DNA of 64,000 nt, from positions 82,425 to 146,424 of the forward strand of contig CALLLH010000014.1 in assembly GCA_938082505.1 (NCBI GenBank). The letters are read 5' to 3'. Source of the DNA: an uncultured Flavobacteriales bacterium. Lineage in GTDB: Bacteria; Bacteroidota; Bacteroidia; Flavobacteriales_D; Sanyastnellaceae. Below are positions 8,507 to 17,517 of this stretch, piece by piece. The notes below the pieces were generated by a model. It was not told the origin of the DNA. It did no database searches and was given only the letters and a program-made list of their open reading frames with translations. The position numbers and the translations under genes were made by a program. Position 1 is the stretch's first letter. Each line of letters begins with the position of its first letter.

Positions 8507-10517
8507 GCAGGATTTCCGCTTCGGCCAGGGGGACGATGCGCCCCGAGACATCCCCTACGACGAAGGCATCGGGAAATCCTGAGGATTGGATGTTTGGAAG
8601 CGCGGCCCTCGCGGCCTCGACGGTCTGGAATTGACCGTGCAGGTAGCGGTGCCATCCAGTATTGCTGCGGTGTTCGACGTCGCCAATCTCGAGCAGTCCG
8701 TTCATGGCTTCGACGCTCATCCGCGATTTCAGGGCGCCCAGCTGGATGCGGAAACCAATCTTCGTTCGGTCAAACTGAGGCTGGAGCTCCATTTCCGAAG
8801 TTGTGGCCCCCCCTGAGCCCACCACGGCGGAGTTGCCTTCTCCTGGAATGTGGGATGTGACAAAGGCCCCGCTGAATCCGAGTGTGACCATCCGGACCTT
8901 GAATTCCACCGCCTCGAGGCGTCGGTCGAATGCTCCGGACACCACACGGGTCAGTCCATCCTCGCCCTTGAAGCGGAGCACGTCAAGCCCTGCGAACAGA
9001 GCGTCCAGTCCCGCCTGGTCCGGGGTCTTGTAGGCACCAAGCTGCACGCGGAAATGGTGCGCCGAAGGGGTGTCGGGAGCCGTCAATGCCGAGGTTGATT
9101 CCGCAGGGGTGTTGCAGTCCCGGTCGGAATCCGAGGATTCAGGGGCGACGACTACAGCGTCCAAGCCGGCACTCCTGACTGCATGGGCTGCTTTCCCGGC
9201 TTGCAGGGGGTCGGTTCCCAGGGACACCTCCATTCCTGAAGCAGTCTCCTTGAGGTTGCGGAAAGCAAGCAATGTCTGGTGTTCCGCCTGGGTCCATCCA
9301 CCGGTCGGGGCGGTCACCCTCAATGTAAAAGAAGCGGGGGCGTCGGAGGTCACCTGGCCGCGCACCACGTCCCATCCGGCTTTCGGGGTCTGAAAGGACT
9401 TTTCGTTTTCCGCCACGGAAGCAGCGTCCATGGCGATGCCATGCTGATCGACATCGATGTGTGGGGAGAAGATTTCGCGGTCCCGGTGGTCCGCGTAACC
9501 GTCGCCATCCGAGTCGACAGGACATCCGAAGGCATCGACTTTGATGCCCCTGGTTCCCGGACACCGGTCGTACAGATTGCTGACACCGTCTCCGTCCGTA
9601 TCCATGTCGGCAAGGAGCACGGCATCATCGGCGGCAATGCCATGGACGGGCGGCATGGCGGCAGGTTTTCTGGCCAGCCTGCCGAGGCGAATGCCGATTC
9701 CGAAGAATCCACTGGCCATCGCATCACCGGCGAGAAAGCGCCCGGAAGACTGGCCGTCGACACCGTCATCGAGGCCGAGCCAGCCTCCGATGCCGAATCG
9801 GGTCCTGATGCGGGGCGAGACATCAAGTCGGACGCCGAGTTGTGCAGGAATGGCCATGGAACGCCCTTTGGGGGCCACTCCGGGCTGTTCTGTCATGTCG
9901 CTCTCATAGGTGTAATCCCTTCGAAGGACCAGGGCATTTCCATCATGGTCACTGCCCTCGGCCATGCTGCGCAAGGTGCCATCGGACCAAAGGTGGTAGG
10001 GACGGCCGAACGCATCTTCGAGGTCTTGCGTCATCAAATGATCCACGTGGGCAATGCCGATCCCGATGAATGGCTGAAACCCTTTTGAAATACGGGCTTG
10101 TCGCGTCCGGGCATCCTGTCTGTTGCCGGCGCCGTCCCAGACCCAATTGACCATGAATTCGCCGGATTGGATCTCGGTCTGCCAACCCCTCATGGCCCCA
10201 TCGTCGGTGACCACCACGGACCGGCCCGCCTTGAATTCGAGCTCCCAGGGTCCACGCCATGAAGATTGCACGGAAAGGGCATGGCCATATCCGGTATTGC
10301 CGAGGTGGTGGGCGCCGAAGGACCGGTTGCGTTCAGTGTGCAAGGCTGTCGGGCCCATCTGCCAACCCGCGTGAATGCCTGAACCGGCTTGGGAGGACCC
10401 AGCGCCCCCAGAAAGCTGCGCAAAGGAAGGAAGCACACTGCTGATCGCCAGCACAAGGAGACCCAACGAGAGGCTGTGGAAGCCCTTGGAAGGGGATGGG
10501 ACGCACGGGTAAAACAT
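8493..10517 (-). CDS. Outer-membrane/envelope protein with TSP3 repeats and two SPOR-like domains
   Basis: 674 residues with an N-terminal signal peptide ending near LPSFAQ. The first 300 residues are beta-rich and barrel-like (GIGGWLGLDDG, GFFGIGIRLG). Then come two calcium-binding thrombospondin-3-type repeats (DTDGDGVSNLYDRCPGT, DSDGDGYADHRD), and near the C terminus two SPOR-like units beginning FRVQLGAYK and FRIQLGALK. SPOR domains usually bind denuded peptidoglycan, so this may link the outer membrane and the cell wall, OmpA-like in logic but without an OmpA domain. ATG at 10517 chosen because it directly precedes the signal peptide. The last unit resembles the C terminus of the protein at 50360-51550. 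Confidence 0.8.
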   Translation of the reverse strand: MFYPCVPSPSKGFHSLSLGLLVLAISSVLPSFAQLSGGAGSSQAGSGIHAGWQMGPTALHTERNRSFGAHHLGNTGYGHALSVQSSWRGPWELEFKAGRSVVVTDDGAMRGWQTEIQSGEFMVNWVWDGAGNRQDARTRQARISKGFQPFIGIGIAHVDHLMTQDLEDAFGRPYHLWSDGTLRSMAEGSDHDGNALVLRRDYTYESDMTEQPGVAPKGRSMAIPAQLGVRLDVSPRIRTRFGIGGWLGLDDGVDGQSSGRFLAGDAMASGFFGIGIRLGRLARKPAAMPPVHGIAADDAVLLADMDTDGDGVSNLYDRCPGTRGIKVDAFGCPVDSDGDGYADHRDREIFSPHIDVDQHGIAMDAASVAENEKSFQTPKAGWDVVRGQVTSDAPASFTLRVTAPTGGWTQAEHQTLLAFRNLKETASGMEVSLGTDPLQAGKAAHAVRSAGLDAVVVAPESSDSDRDCNTPAESTSALTAPDTPSAHHFRVQLGAYKTPDQAGLDALFAGLDVLRFKGEDGLTRVVSGAFDRRLEAVEFKVRMVTLGFSGAFVTSHIPGEGNSAVVGSGGATTSEMELQPQFDRTKIGFRIQLGALKSRMSVEAMNGLLEIGDVEHRSNTGWHRYLHGQFQTVEAARAALPNIQSSGFPDAFVVGDVSGRIVPLAEAEILLSQD

Positions 10518-10583
10518 GGTGGTGGTATTCACGCCCCTTACGCCGTGCAGGGGCAAAAGGTTACCCCGGGGTGACGGCCGACT

Positions 10584-11765
10584 TCATTCGGAGTCGATGC
10601 GCCGCGCGAGCTCCTTGCCGATGCCCGCTCCGACGGCAATCCCCATGCCGCCCATCCTGACAGCATGGTGAAGGCCGGGCGCAGTGTGGCCGATGAGCGG
10701 TTCGCGGTCCTGTCCTACACCGAGCCAACCGGTCCAGCGGTGTGTCACGATTGCAGTTGACCCCAACCACTGTTCGGCCGATTGCACAAGCCGATCATCC
10801 CATGCCGCCACCGCCGCCGCCTCTTCCAACGGGGAGCCGGGTGCCGGCCAAGGGATGCCGTAATGCCTCCCTCCTCCAAACAGGACGCGGCCGCGGTCCA
10901 AAGTGCGGAAGTACAAATAGCCGTCTTCGGCGTGGTAACACCCCTCTGGGGGTGCGCCGCTTGCCGGCGTGAGCACCAAGACCCGGTTCGGGGCGGTCTC
11001 CACCTTGAGCTCGGGTACCAATTGTCGGGCGAATCCATTGGTACAAACGGCCACTTTCTCGCTCCGGAAGACCCCGCGCGGTGTCGAGATGGACCATGAA
11101 TCCACACCTTGGTCCAACCGTGAAAGGGTGTCCACGGAGCAGCCGTGTAGCCGCTGAATCCCCTGTGAGTCGAGTGCTGCATGGAAGGCGGAGACCAGCC
11201 GCCCTGTATGCAACATCCCCTCCCAGGGCAGATGAATGGCCAGGTGCGCATTCAGGATGCCAGCACGGTGTACATCCTCGGCAAGCGCCGGCCGGTCCGC
11301 GCCGAGGGGGTGGACGTCTCCGAGGCCGACATCGAGCAACGGGGCCACAAGCCGGTTCAAATCAGCAAGGGCGCGCATCACATCCCGCGCACGCTCCTGC
11401 CCTTTCAATTCTCGGCCAAAAAGCTCCCACCCGCCTTTCCATTCGAGACCAATCTGCTCCTGTCCGAGCATTTCCAAGAGGGTCCGGAGCCCGCGAATCC
11501 GCATCTCCACAAGGCGCAACCAACGGTCCTGTCCCAATTGCTCCAGGTCATCGAGCCATTCACCTGGTCCTCCGAAACAGGCGAAGCCCGCATTGCGCGT
11601 GGTGCCACCTTCACCGATGATGTCCCGCTCCAGGATTCGGACCTTGTCCTTTGGTCGCAATTTCTTGTATTGCAGCGCAGTACTCATGCCGACTATGCCT
11701 GATCCGATGATGGTCAGGTCCGCCGGCGCGAGCAAATGTTCACTTTCCCAGTATCCTATGGGCAT
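10584..11765 (-). CDS. DAO-type FAD-dependent oxidase/dehydrogenase
   Basis: 393 residues. The N-terminal Rossmann motif GSGIVGMSTALQY is followed by an ERD acidic end, then GGTTRNAGFAC, and a C-terminal GGMGIAVGAGIG that closes the FAD site. This is the D-amino-acid-oxidase/glycine-oxidase fold family; the substrate cannot be told from sequence. Start MPIGYWESEH at 11765, because the frame upstream overlaps the divergent gene. Monocistronic by position: 66 bases separate it from the next minus-strand gene. Confidence 0.88.
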   Translation of the reverse strand: MPIGYWESEHLLAPADLTIIGSGIVGMSTALQYKKLRPKDKVRILERDIIGEGGTTRNAGFACFGGPGEWLDDLEQLGQDRWLRLVEMRIRGLRTLLEMLGQEQIGLEWKGGWELFGRELKGQERARDVMRALADLNRLVAPLLDVGLGDVHPLGADRPALAEDVHRAGILNAHLAIHLPWEGMLHTGRLVSAFHAALDSQGIQRLHGCSVDTLSRLDQGVDSWSISTPRGVFRSEKVAVCTNGFARQLVPELKVETAPNRVLVLTPASGAPPEGCYHAEDGYLYFRTLDRGRVLFGGGRHYGIPWPAPGSPLEEAAAVAAWDDRLVQSAEQWLGSTAIVTHRWTGWLGVGQDREPLIGHTAPGLHHAVRMGGMGIAVGAGIGKELARRIDSE

Positions 11766-11772
11766 ACTTTTG
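11765..11772 (+). promoter_or_regulatory. Candidate -7 box for the large periplasmic protein
   Basis: TACTTTTG, a perfect TAnnTTTG match, lies 83 bases upstream of the ATG at 11856 and overlaps the first codon of the divergent oxidase gene. No good -33 box is visible, so this could be chance. Confidence 0.35.
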
Positions 11773-11781
11773 CGTAAGTCA

Positions 11782-11796
11782 GGAGGTTGTACCTCC
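11782..11796. repeat. Short inverted repeat in divergent intergenic region
   Basis: GGAGGT and ACCTCC arms with a three-base TGT loop, in the 90-base gap between the oxidase and the repeat protein. It could be an operator or an mRNA hairpin; nothing else supports a function. Confidence 0.3.
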
Positions 11797-11855
11797 GAGT
11801 AATGGGTTGATTTTCCGTAATTCGAGTCAGGAGTCGACCCTTGCAAGGAACAAAG

Positions 11856-14462
11856 ATGTCCACGATCGTGCGCTACCCCTTCAGGAATGCTGTCAAACTG
11901 CTCGTCTTCGCAGTCGGATGGCTGCCGCATATGATGTTGGCCCAAGCCAGCATCGAGGTGGATGGTACGGTGCGGGACAAGGACAGCAACCGGAAGCTGG
12001 CTGGAGTGGAGGTTTCCGTGCTGAGGGCGGGACAGCCCTATGACGCGGTGTCCACCTTGTCCAATGGCAAGTACACGTTGTCCCTCGATCATGGAACGGA
12101 TTACGTGCTGTTGTTCTCCTTTGAGGACATGAGTCCGAGAAAGGTGTTGTTGAACACGTCATCGATTCCCCAGGAATTCCAGGAGCGTCCATTCTACCTG
12201 ACTGTGGAGATGAGCCTGTTCGATGTCCCGCCCGGATTCGACCAGGGACTCTTGGACGAGCCCATAGGAAAGGTGGCGTTTGATGCGGTCAAGGAGCAGT
12301 TGGCCTGGGACTTGCCGTACACGGCGAACATGCAGGCCCGCATTGAGGATGAGTTGGCAGCCAGCGCGGGCAATGGCGATGAGGAGGCCTCCAACCGTGA
12401 ATACGAGGAGCACATGCGCAAGGCAGAGGTGGAGTTCGGACGGGAACGCTGGGAGCAGAGCATCAACTGGTTGGACAGAGCCCTGACGGAATTGCCGGGT
12501 GACAGCAGGGCTGAACGCATGAAGGATGATGCCTTGGAGCGGCTTGCAGCTGCAGAATCCGAGGCGGAGTCCAAACTGGACTACGAGCGCTTTTTGCGCG
12601 AAGGCAAGATGGCCATGCGCAAGGAGGATTGGGCTGCGGCAAGGGCTTCAATTACAGCAGCGGCTGACCTGTTCCCTTCTGAGCAGGAACCCAAGGACCT
12701 GTTGGCGGAAATCGATGCGGCGACCGCGGCGGATGACAATTCCGCCGAGGATGCCGCATACGACGATGCGGTCAGTTCGGGAATGGCGGCCATGTCGGCC
12801 AATGACCTGGATGGTGCAGAAGCTGCATTTGAGGAAGCCGCGGGCATCAAGCCTTCAGAAAGACTGCCCAGGGAGAAGCTCACGGAGATTCGTCAGCTGA
12901 GGAAGTCCTCGGAGCGCGATGCCGCCGCAGCGGACCGCCTCCAACAGGAATACCAGGCGTTGATTGACCGCGCGGATCGAAGTTTTGATGACCAGGATTT
13001 TGTGATGGCCAAGACGATCTATGAGCAGGCTTCAGGGATGATGCCGTCGGAATCCTATCCGAGGGAGAGGGCCTTGGAGGCAGAGGGGCGCATTGTGGAG
13101 CTGAATTTCGAACAGGAGGAAGCCCCTGCAGCTGAATCGAGGGATGGACGTGGGGAATTGGACCGGCAATACGAGGACCGTGTCCGGGAGGGCGATGAGG
13201 CCTTTGACGAGGAGCGGTGGTCGGATGCACGTGCGGCATACGAAGCCGCATTGGAATTGAAGGCGGACGAGCGTTACCCGAAGAGCCGCATACGCCGCAT
13301 CGAGGCACTGTCCGGTTCGGATTCGGCTGTCGATGCCAACCTGGAACTTGACCGCGAGGCGCTCCTCGCGGAGCAGGAGGCCGCTGCCGCTGCCTCGGAG
13401 GCCGAGGCTGCCGCAATCAAGGAGGAACAATCCCGATTGTTGGAGGAAGAAAGGCTCGCCGCACTGGAGGAGGAGGAACGACGCAGGTCCGCCAGCCGGG
13501 ACAAGTCCGATGCAGACATGAACCGCAGCCGAAACTACGTCTCCGCCATGCAGAACGAGGAGGAGGATGCGGCAGAATCCTATTACCGCAATGCCTTGGA
13601 GTCGGAGATCAGGGCGCGGGGTCAAGCCGTTTACGCCAAGGCTGATCGCCAATCGGAGCTCAACGGAATCTGGTCAGGAAACAGCAATGGCCGCAGGCAG
13701 TCGACCTATGCCGGAATCGAGGATCAACGCGACAGGCAAGCCAACGCCACCTATGAGGCCGCATCATTCAGGGTCGACCGCATGGGCGACTTCGGGTCGA
13801 GGGCCGACCAATATTCGGAGAAACAGCAAGATTGGAAGTCTACGGGTGACGCGGGAAGGAGGGACAGGTTCATTACGTTGACGCGAAAGGAAAAAGAGAA
13901 CAAAGAGCGCCTGTTCGACCGGACCCGGCGCTACGAGGTGTTCGTAGACTCCTTGGACCGCATGCTGGAGGCCTATGCGGATTTCAATCGGGACCTGCGA
14001 TTGGCTTCGGTGGATGACCGCATCATGCGTTTCGAGGAGATTGAGCGGCGCACGGCACAACATCGGCGCATTGGTGAAGATGAGGAGAACCGACGCCTGG
14101 ACCGATGGACCGATGTGCAGGACCAGGACCGTGAGCACAAGCAAGCCAACCAGTTGTCAGCAGGAGAGGCTGAAATCCGATCCGCCTCGGCATTGAGGAA
14201 AGTGATGGACAAAGAGAAGGGAGCACCCCCGTCATCAGAAGATTTCAGGGATGTTCCGGCCAAGGAGGGGATCCGTCAAGGCATGGAGGAGCGGAGCTAT
14301 GAGGAGGGCAACGCCCTGATCATCGAGCGGACAGTGCGCGTGGACAATGAAGTCAATGTCTATCGCAAGACTGTCGCCAAGCACGGCGTCTACTACTTCA
14401 AGAACGACAGGTCCATCACCCGGGAGATATGGGTGCTCGAGACTTTCGCCATTTCCGACTGA
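11856..14462 (+). CDS. Large periplasmic repeat and coiled-coil protein
   Basis: 868 residues. Signal peptide (hydrophobic NAVKLLVFAVGW, cleavage near MLAQA), then a carboxypeptidase-regulatory-like beta domain at about 30-110 (VDGTVRDKDSNRKLAGVEV). At about 190-480 there are five degenerate TPR-like units with a shared pattern: an aromatic/acidic stretch, AxxxYxxAxxLKP, then xExYPRxxIxxIxxL. An Ala/Glu-rich coiled coil (about 490-560) and a highly charged helical region to about 790 follow. Probably periplasmic or outer-membrane associated. I know similar proteins in Bacteroidota but no assigned function. ATG at 11856 chosen over a TTG five codons upstream. Ends five bases before the convergent hydrolase gene. 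Confidence 0.8.
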   Translation: MSTIVRYPFRNAVKLLVFAVGWLPHMMLAQASIEVDGTVRDKDSNRKLAGVEVSVLRAGQPYDAVSTLSNGKYTLSLDHGTDYVLLFSFEDMSPRKVLLNTSSIPQEFQERPFYLTVEMSLFDVPPGFDQGLLDEPIGKVAFDAVKEQLAWDLPYTANMQARIEDELAASAGNGDEEASNREYEEHMRKAEVEFGRERWEQSINWLDRALTELPGDSRAERMKDDALERLAAAESEAESKLDYERFLREGKMAMRKEDWAAARASITAAADLFPSEQEPKDLLAEIDAATAADDNSAEDAAYDDAVSSGMAAMSANDLDGAEAAFEEAAGIKPSERLPREKLTEIRQLRKSSERDAAAADRLQQEYQALIDRADRSFDDQDFVMAKTIYEQASGMMPSESYPRERALEAEGRIVELNFEQEEAPAAESRDGRGELDRQYEDRVREGDEAFDEERWSDARAAYEAALELKADERYPKSRIRRIEALSGSDSAVDANLELDREALLAEQEAAAAASEAEAAAIKEEQSRLLEEERLAALEEEERRRSASRDKSDADMNRSRNYVSAMQNEEEDAAESYYRNALESEIRARGQAVYAKADRQSELNGIWSGNSNGRRQSTYAGIEDQRDRQANATYEAASFRVDRMGDFGSRADQYSEKQQDWKSTGDAGRRDRFITLTRKEKENKERLFDRTRRYEVFVDSLDRMLEAYADFNRDLRLASVDDRIMRFEEIERRTAQHRRIGEDEENRRLDRWTDVQDQDREHKQANQLSAGEAEIRSASALRKVMDKEKGAPPSSEDFRDVPAKEGIRQGMEERSYEEGNALIIERTVRVDNEVNVYRKTVAKHGVYYFKNDRSITREIWVLETFAISD

Positions 14463-14466
14463 TTCC

Positions 14467-17400
14467 TCAATCCCCCGTCCTCTTTCCTTCTCCACCGCAC
14501 CCGCTCGGCGGAATGGGATAAAGGTCCAGCGCGAGCACGGCACAAGGGACGCCACCCGTCAGTGATGCGGTCCAGAGCCCGTCCTGGATCTGTGGCCAGG
14601 AGGTGGGCCAATCCCAACTCTGGCCGTGGATCAGCCAATCCACTGTGCCACCGGCACACGGTATCTCGAGGCTGCCCGCTGCCCATCCCGAAAAGTGACT
14701 TCCGAAATGATTGGCTCCGCCCTGGATCTCGGGAGGGATGGCCTGGTTGAATTGGAGGTGGACGTCATTGTCATCGAACATATTCCATCCACCACCTCCT
14801 TCTGGTTTCATGACGAGCAGGGCGCGGTCATCCCGAATGGCGACGTCATTTGAGAGGAAGGAACAGCAAGCTGCCTCGGCCCGACCATGGCGAAGGTGAA
14901 GGCCGACGGCATTGGATTCGAAAGCGGAATCCTCAATCCTCATCCTGCCGGGACCTGAGAGGAACAGCGCTGTGGCGGTCTCACGAAAGACGCAGTGCTC
15001 AATGAGATGCGCGGGTTCCGTGCCAAGCCCAAGGTGGATGACCGGATGACCGGAGAACTCAGCGTCAGTCCACCGCACCCTGTTGTCGCACAACCGTGTC
15101 GAACCGCCGATGAAAGCTGCGTCCTCGAGGCGGTATTCTCCGCCATCCTGGGCCAGGTGCAGGGCGAGTGATGACAGGTGGGAGATCCGCAGATCCCCCG
15201 AAACGGAAAGGGAGTCACTGCCGGATCCCAACAGGGCGACATCATCGAACTTCATTTCCCCCGACAGGGTGCTCTTCCAATGCGCATGGCCCAGCCATCG
15301 CACCCCTGATCCCGACTGGATGTAGTCCCCGCTTCCCGTGAAGGTGACCAGTGCCCCCTCCCCGAGCAGCCAGTTGGTCTGAGCCGGAGGTCCGTGAACC
15401 TCCCAGGCACTGCCATTCCCAAAGTTGAAATGGGCGGAAAGCGAAGTGCTCATGATGGAATTCTCCGTGTGGAAATGATGCCAATGGACCTCGTTCTGCA
15501 GGAGGCAATTTCCATTGAGCAACACCTGACTGCCGGGTTGCTGGGTCCACAGGAAATCGGATGTTCCGACGATGTGGCTGCCCGGCATGGCGCGCAACAC
15601 ACTCCCCGCCCGGAGGTCGAGGGTGCCCCCATTGAGGGTCAAGGTAGCGCCGGCCTCGAGGGTCAAGGTGCTGTGCTCATGCAGGATGCAATGTCCCGTC
15701 ACGGTGAGCGCAGTTCCAGAATGCAGGGTGAGGTGGGCTTCGGATGCGGATGCAGCCGGACCTCCCCCCAATTCCAGCACGCCCCCTGCGAGGACGTCGA
15801 TATTCTCCGTGCAGGGATGGACCTCGAAGATTCCGGTGGAGCCGGGTGGGGCAGCTGCATTTCCGAACTGTGGGTCGGAGGATTGCAGGCACAATCTTCC
15901 GGTGATGGAAAGCCCTGGGAGCCCCCAATCACCAGCGGCGTTGAGCACTTGATCTCCAGTGAGGAGGCCAGGAGACAACGGACATTCCGTAAAATCGAGC
16001 TGGTCGAGGACAAAGGCCACATTGGCAGGATTGATTTCGCTGTGTGGTTCATTGTATTCGCCATGATGGATGCTGTGGAATGGGGATAGGGAAGCGAGGT
16101 TGTTCATGGTTTCCGCATTCCACGGAGGTGGAATGCCCAAGGCGCTCGGGGTGGGGATGAAGCTGTGGAGCGGTTGGAATTGTCCCGCGCCGATGGGAGG
16201 AATGTCGATGGGCCATGGCAGGTCCATCGCCGCTGTGGCCTGATTGAAGGACGCCACGAACTGCAGCATGGAAGGACGGGTTCCTCCCGGCATGAAGTCG
16301 ACGGAGCCTGACCAGGGAAGATTCAGGGGGGTTCCGGTTCCTGTGGTCAGCTCCAATGGCCATGGCCAGCCGGGCCCCTGGGGTGTCTCCACGAGGTTGG
16401 TGACAGGAGCCAAGGGGCCCGCCAGCGGATGGTCAGGGTCACCGGGATGCGGGTGGACTTCCAGATCCAGCAGGCCGCCCACATCTCCAATCAGGTCGCT
16501 GGAGAGGATGGCATATTCATAGTCGAGGAGGGGCAATCCCTCATCAGGGATGACATCGGTCCCGCCATTGGCGATGGCCACACTTCTGCAATGCCTGGGC
16601 CAAGCGGTCGCGTTCAGACTGTCCTGGTACTGCTCACGCAGCGGGTTGGGGTCGGTCTGGAAGAGGAGCAACTGTCGAGCAGCTATGGATTCAAGGGCTT
16701 CGTTCAACCCTTGCAGTTCGGGATTGTCCCCGGCAAGAATCCGAATGAGCTGCTGGAGTCCGAGGGGCACATTGGCCCCTGCATGAGGACTGTCGAGACT
16801 GAGGTAAAGTTGACAGCAGTGGGGAACCCCATCGGCCTCCAGCAATTGCAGGGCGATGCGCGCAATCTGGCCGCCCATGCTGGCGCCGCTGACCACCATC
16901 GGACGGGGGTCCTCGCGGTATTGCCTGAGATGACTGAGGATGTCCGCCAGCAGGATGGCATTGGCGAAAATATCTCCGGAACCGTCCTCGAAATCCACGA
17001 GTATGGGGTGGAAACCCCTGTTTTGAAGCGAATCCAACAGGGCGGGCATATGGCCCATCATCGGGTATTGATCTGGGGAGCATCCATGGAAGGCCCCCCA
17101 ACCGAAATCGCCCAGTTGATGTTCGCTGGAAGTCCCACTCAGCCCGAAGTCAATGCCCTCCACGAATACGAAGGGCCTGCCCAGGGGCGCTCCCGTATTC
17201 TTGAGGTACACATTGGCCGCCATTTCCCCTGTCGGTGTCCAAGCGACATGGCGAAACGGCTCGGACGGATAGGCGAGCCATGGAGGGGTCACGGGGTCGG
17301 CTACAGGGCAATCCTGCGCTTGGATTGCGCCATGGGAAAGCAAGGTCAAAAGAATGCAGCACTGATAAAGACAGCATGTTGGGGAGAGGGGATGGCGCAT
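14467..17400 (-). CDS. Secreted alpha/beta hydrolase fused to a beta-helix-like region
   Basis: 977 residues with a signal peptide ending near AIQAQD. Residues about 85-330 look like an alpha/beta hydrolase: nucleophile elbow GASMGG at about 172-177 and a following LSLDSPHAGANVPLG strand typical of lipase/esterase-like proteins. From about residue 520 the sequence turns into short beta repeats (LTLHSGTALTV, STLTLEAGATLTLNGG, LDLRAGSVLRA) that suggest a right-handed parallel beta-helix. No T9SS C-terminal sorting domain is evident. Substrate unknown. ATG at 17400 directly precedes the signal peptide. Confidence 0.8.
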   Translation of the reverse strand: MRHPLSPTCCLYQCCILLTLLSHGAIQAQDCPVADPVTPPWLAYPSEPFRHVAWTPTGEMAANVYLKNTGAPLGRPFVFVEGIDFGLSGTSSEHQLGDFGWGAFHGCSPDQYPMMGHMPALLDSLQNRGFHPILVDFEDGSGDIFANAILLADILSHLRQYREDPRPMVVSGASMGGQIARIALQLLEADGVPHCCQLYLSLDSPHAGANVPLGLQQLIRILAGDNPELQGLNEALESIAARQLLLFQTDPNPLREQYQDSLNATAWPRHCRSVAIANGGTDVIPDEGLPLLDYEYAILSSDLIGDVGGLLDLEVHPHPGDPDHPLAGPLAPVTNLVETPQGPGWPWPLELTTGTGTPLNLPWSGSVDFMPGGTRPSMLQFVASFNQATAAMDLPWPIDIPPIGAGQFQPLHSFIPTPSALGIPPPWNAETMNNLASLSPFHSIHHGEYNEPHSEINPANVAFVLDQLDFTECPLSPGLLTGDQVLNAAGDWGLPGLSITGRLCLQSSDPQFGNAAAPPGSTGIFEVHPCTENIDVLAGGVLELGGGPAASASEAHLTLHSGTALTVTGHCILHEHSTLTLEAGATLTLNGGTLDLRAGSVLRAMPGSHIVGTSDFLWTQQPGSQVLLNGNCLLQNEVHWHHFHTENSIMSTSLSAHFNFGNGSAWEVHGPPAQTNWLLGEGALVTFTGSGDYIQSGSGVRWLGHAHWKSTLSGEMKFDDVALLGSGSDSLSVSGDLRISHLSSLALHLAQDGGEYRLEDAAFIGGSTRLCDNRVRWTDAEFSGHPVIHLGLGTEPAHLIEHCVFRETATALFLSGPGRMRIEDSAFESNAVGLHLRHGRAEAACCSFLSNDVAIRDDRALLVMKPEGGGGWNMFDDNDVHLQFNQAIPPEIQGGANHFGSHFSGWAAGSLEIPCAGGTVDWLIHGQSWDWPTSWPQIQDGLWTASLTGGVPCAVLALDLYPIPPSGCGGEGKRTGD

Positions 17401-17517
17401 GGAGAATGGGAGATTGCAAGCAGGGTTCAAGGATCGTTCCGGCTGTTGGCAACGGCATGTTCATGTATCAATCCAATGGGCGCATCCGCAAAGGGGGGCG
17501 GGCCCTATTTTCACACC

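Noticed and set aside
16429..17517. Long N-terminal extension of the SLC12-like gene
   Set aside because: Upstream in-frame sequence is antisense to the esterase gene and holds no transport-like residues; the ATG at 17518 begins the conserved part.
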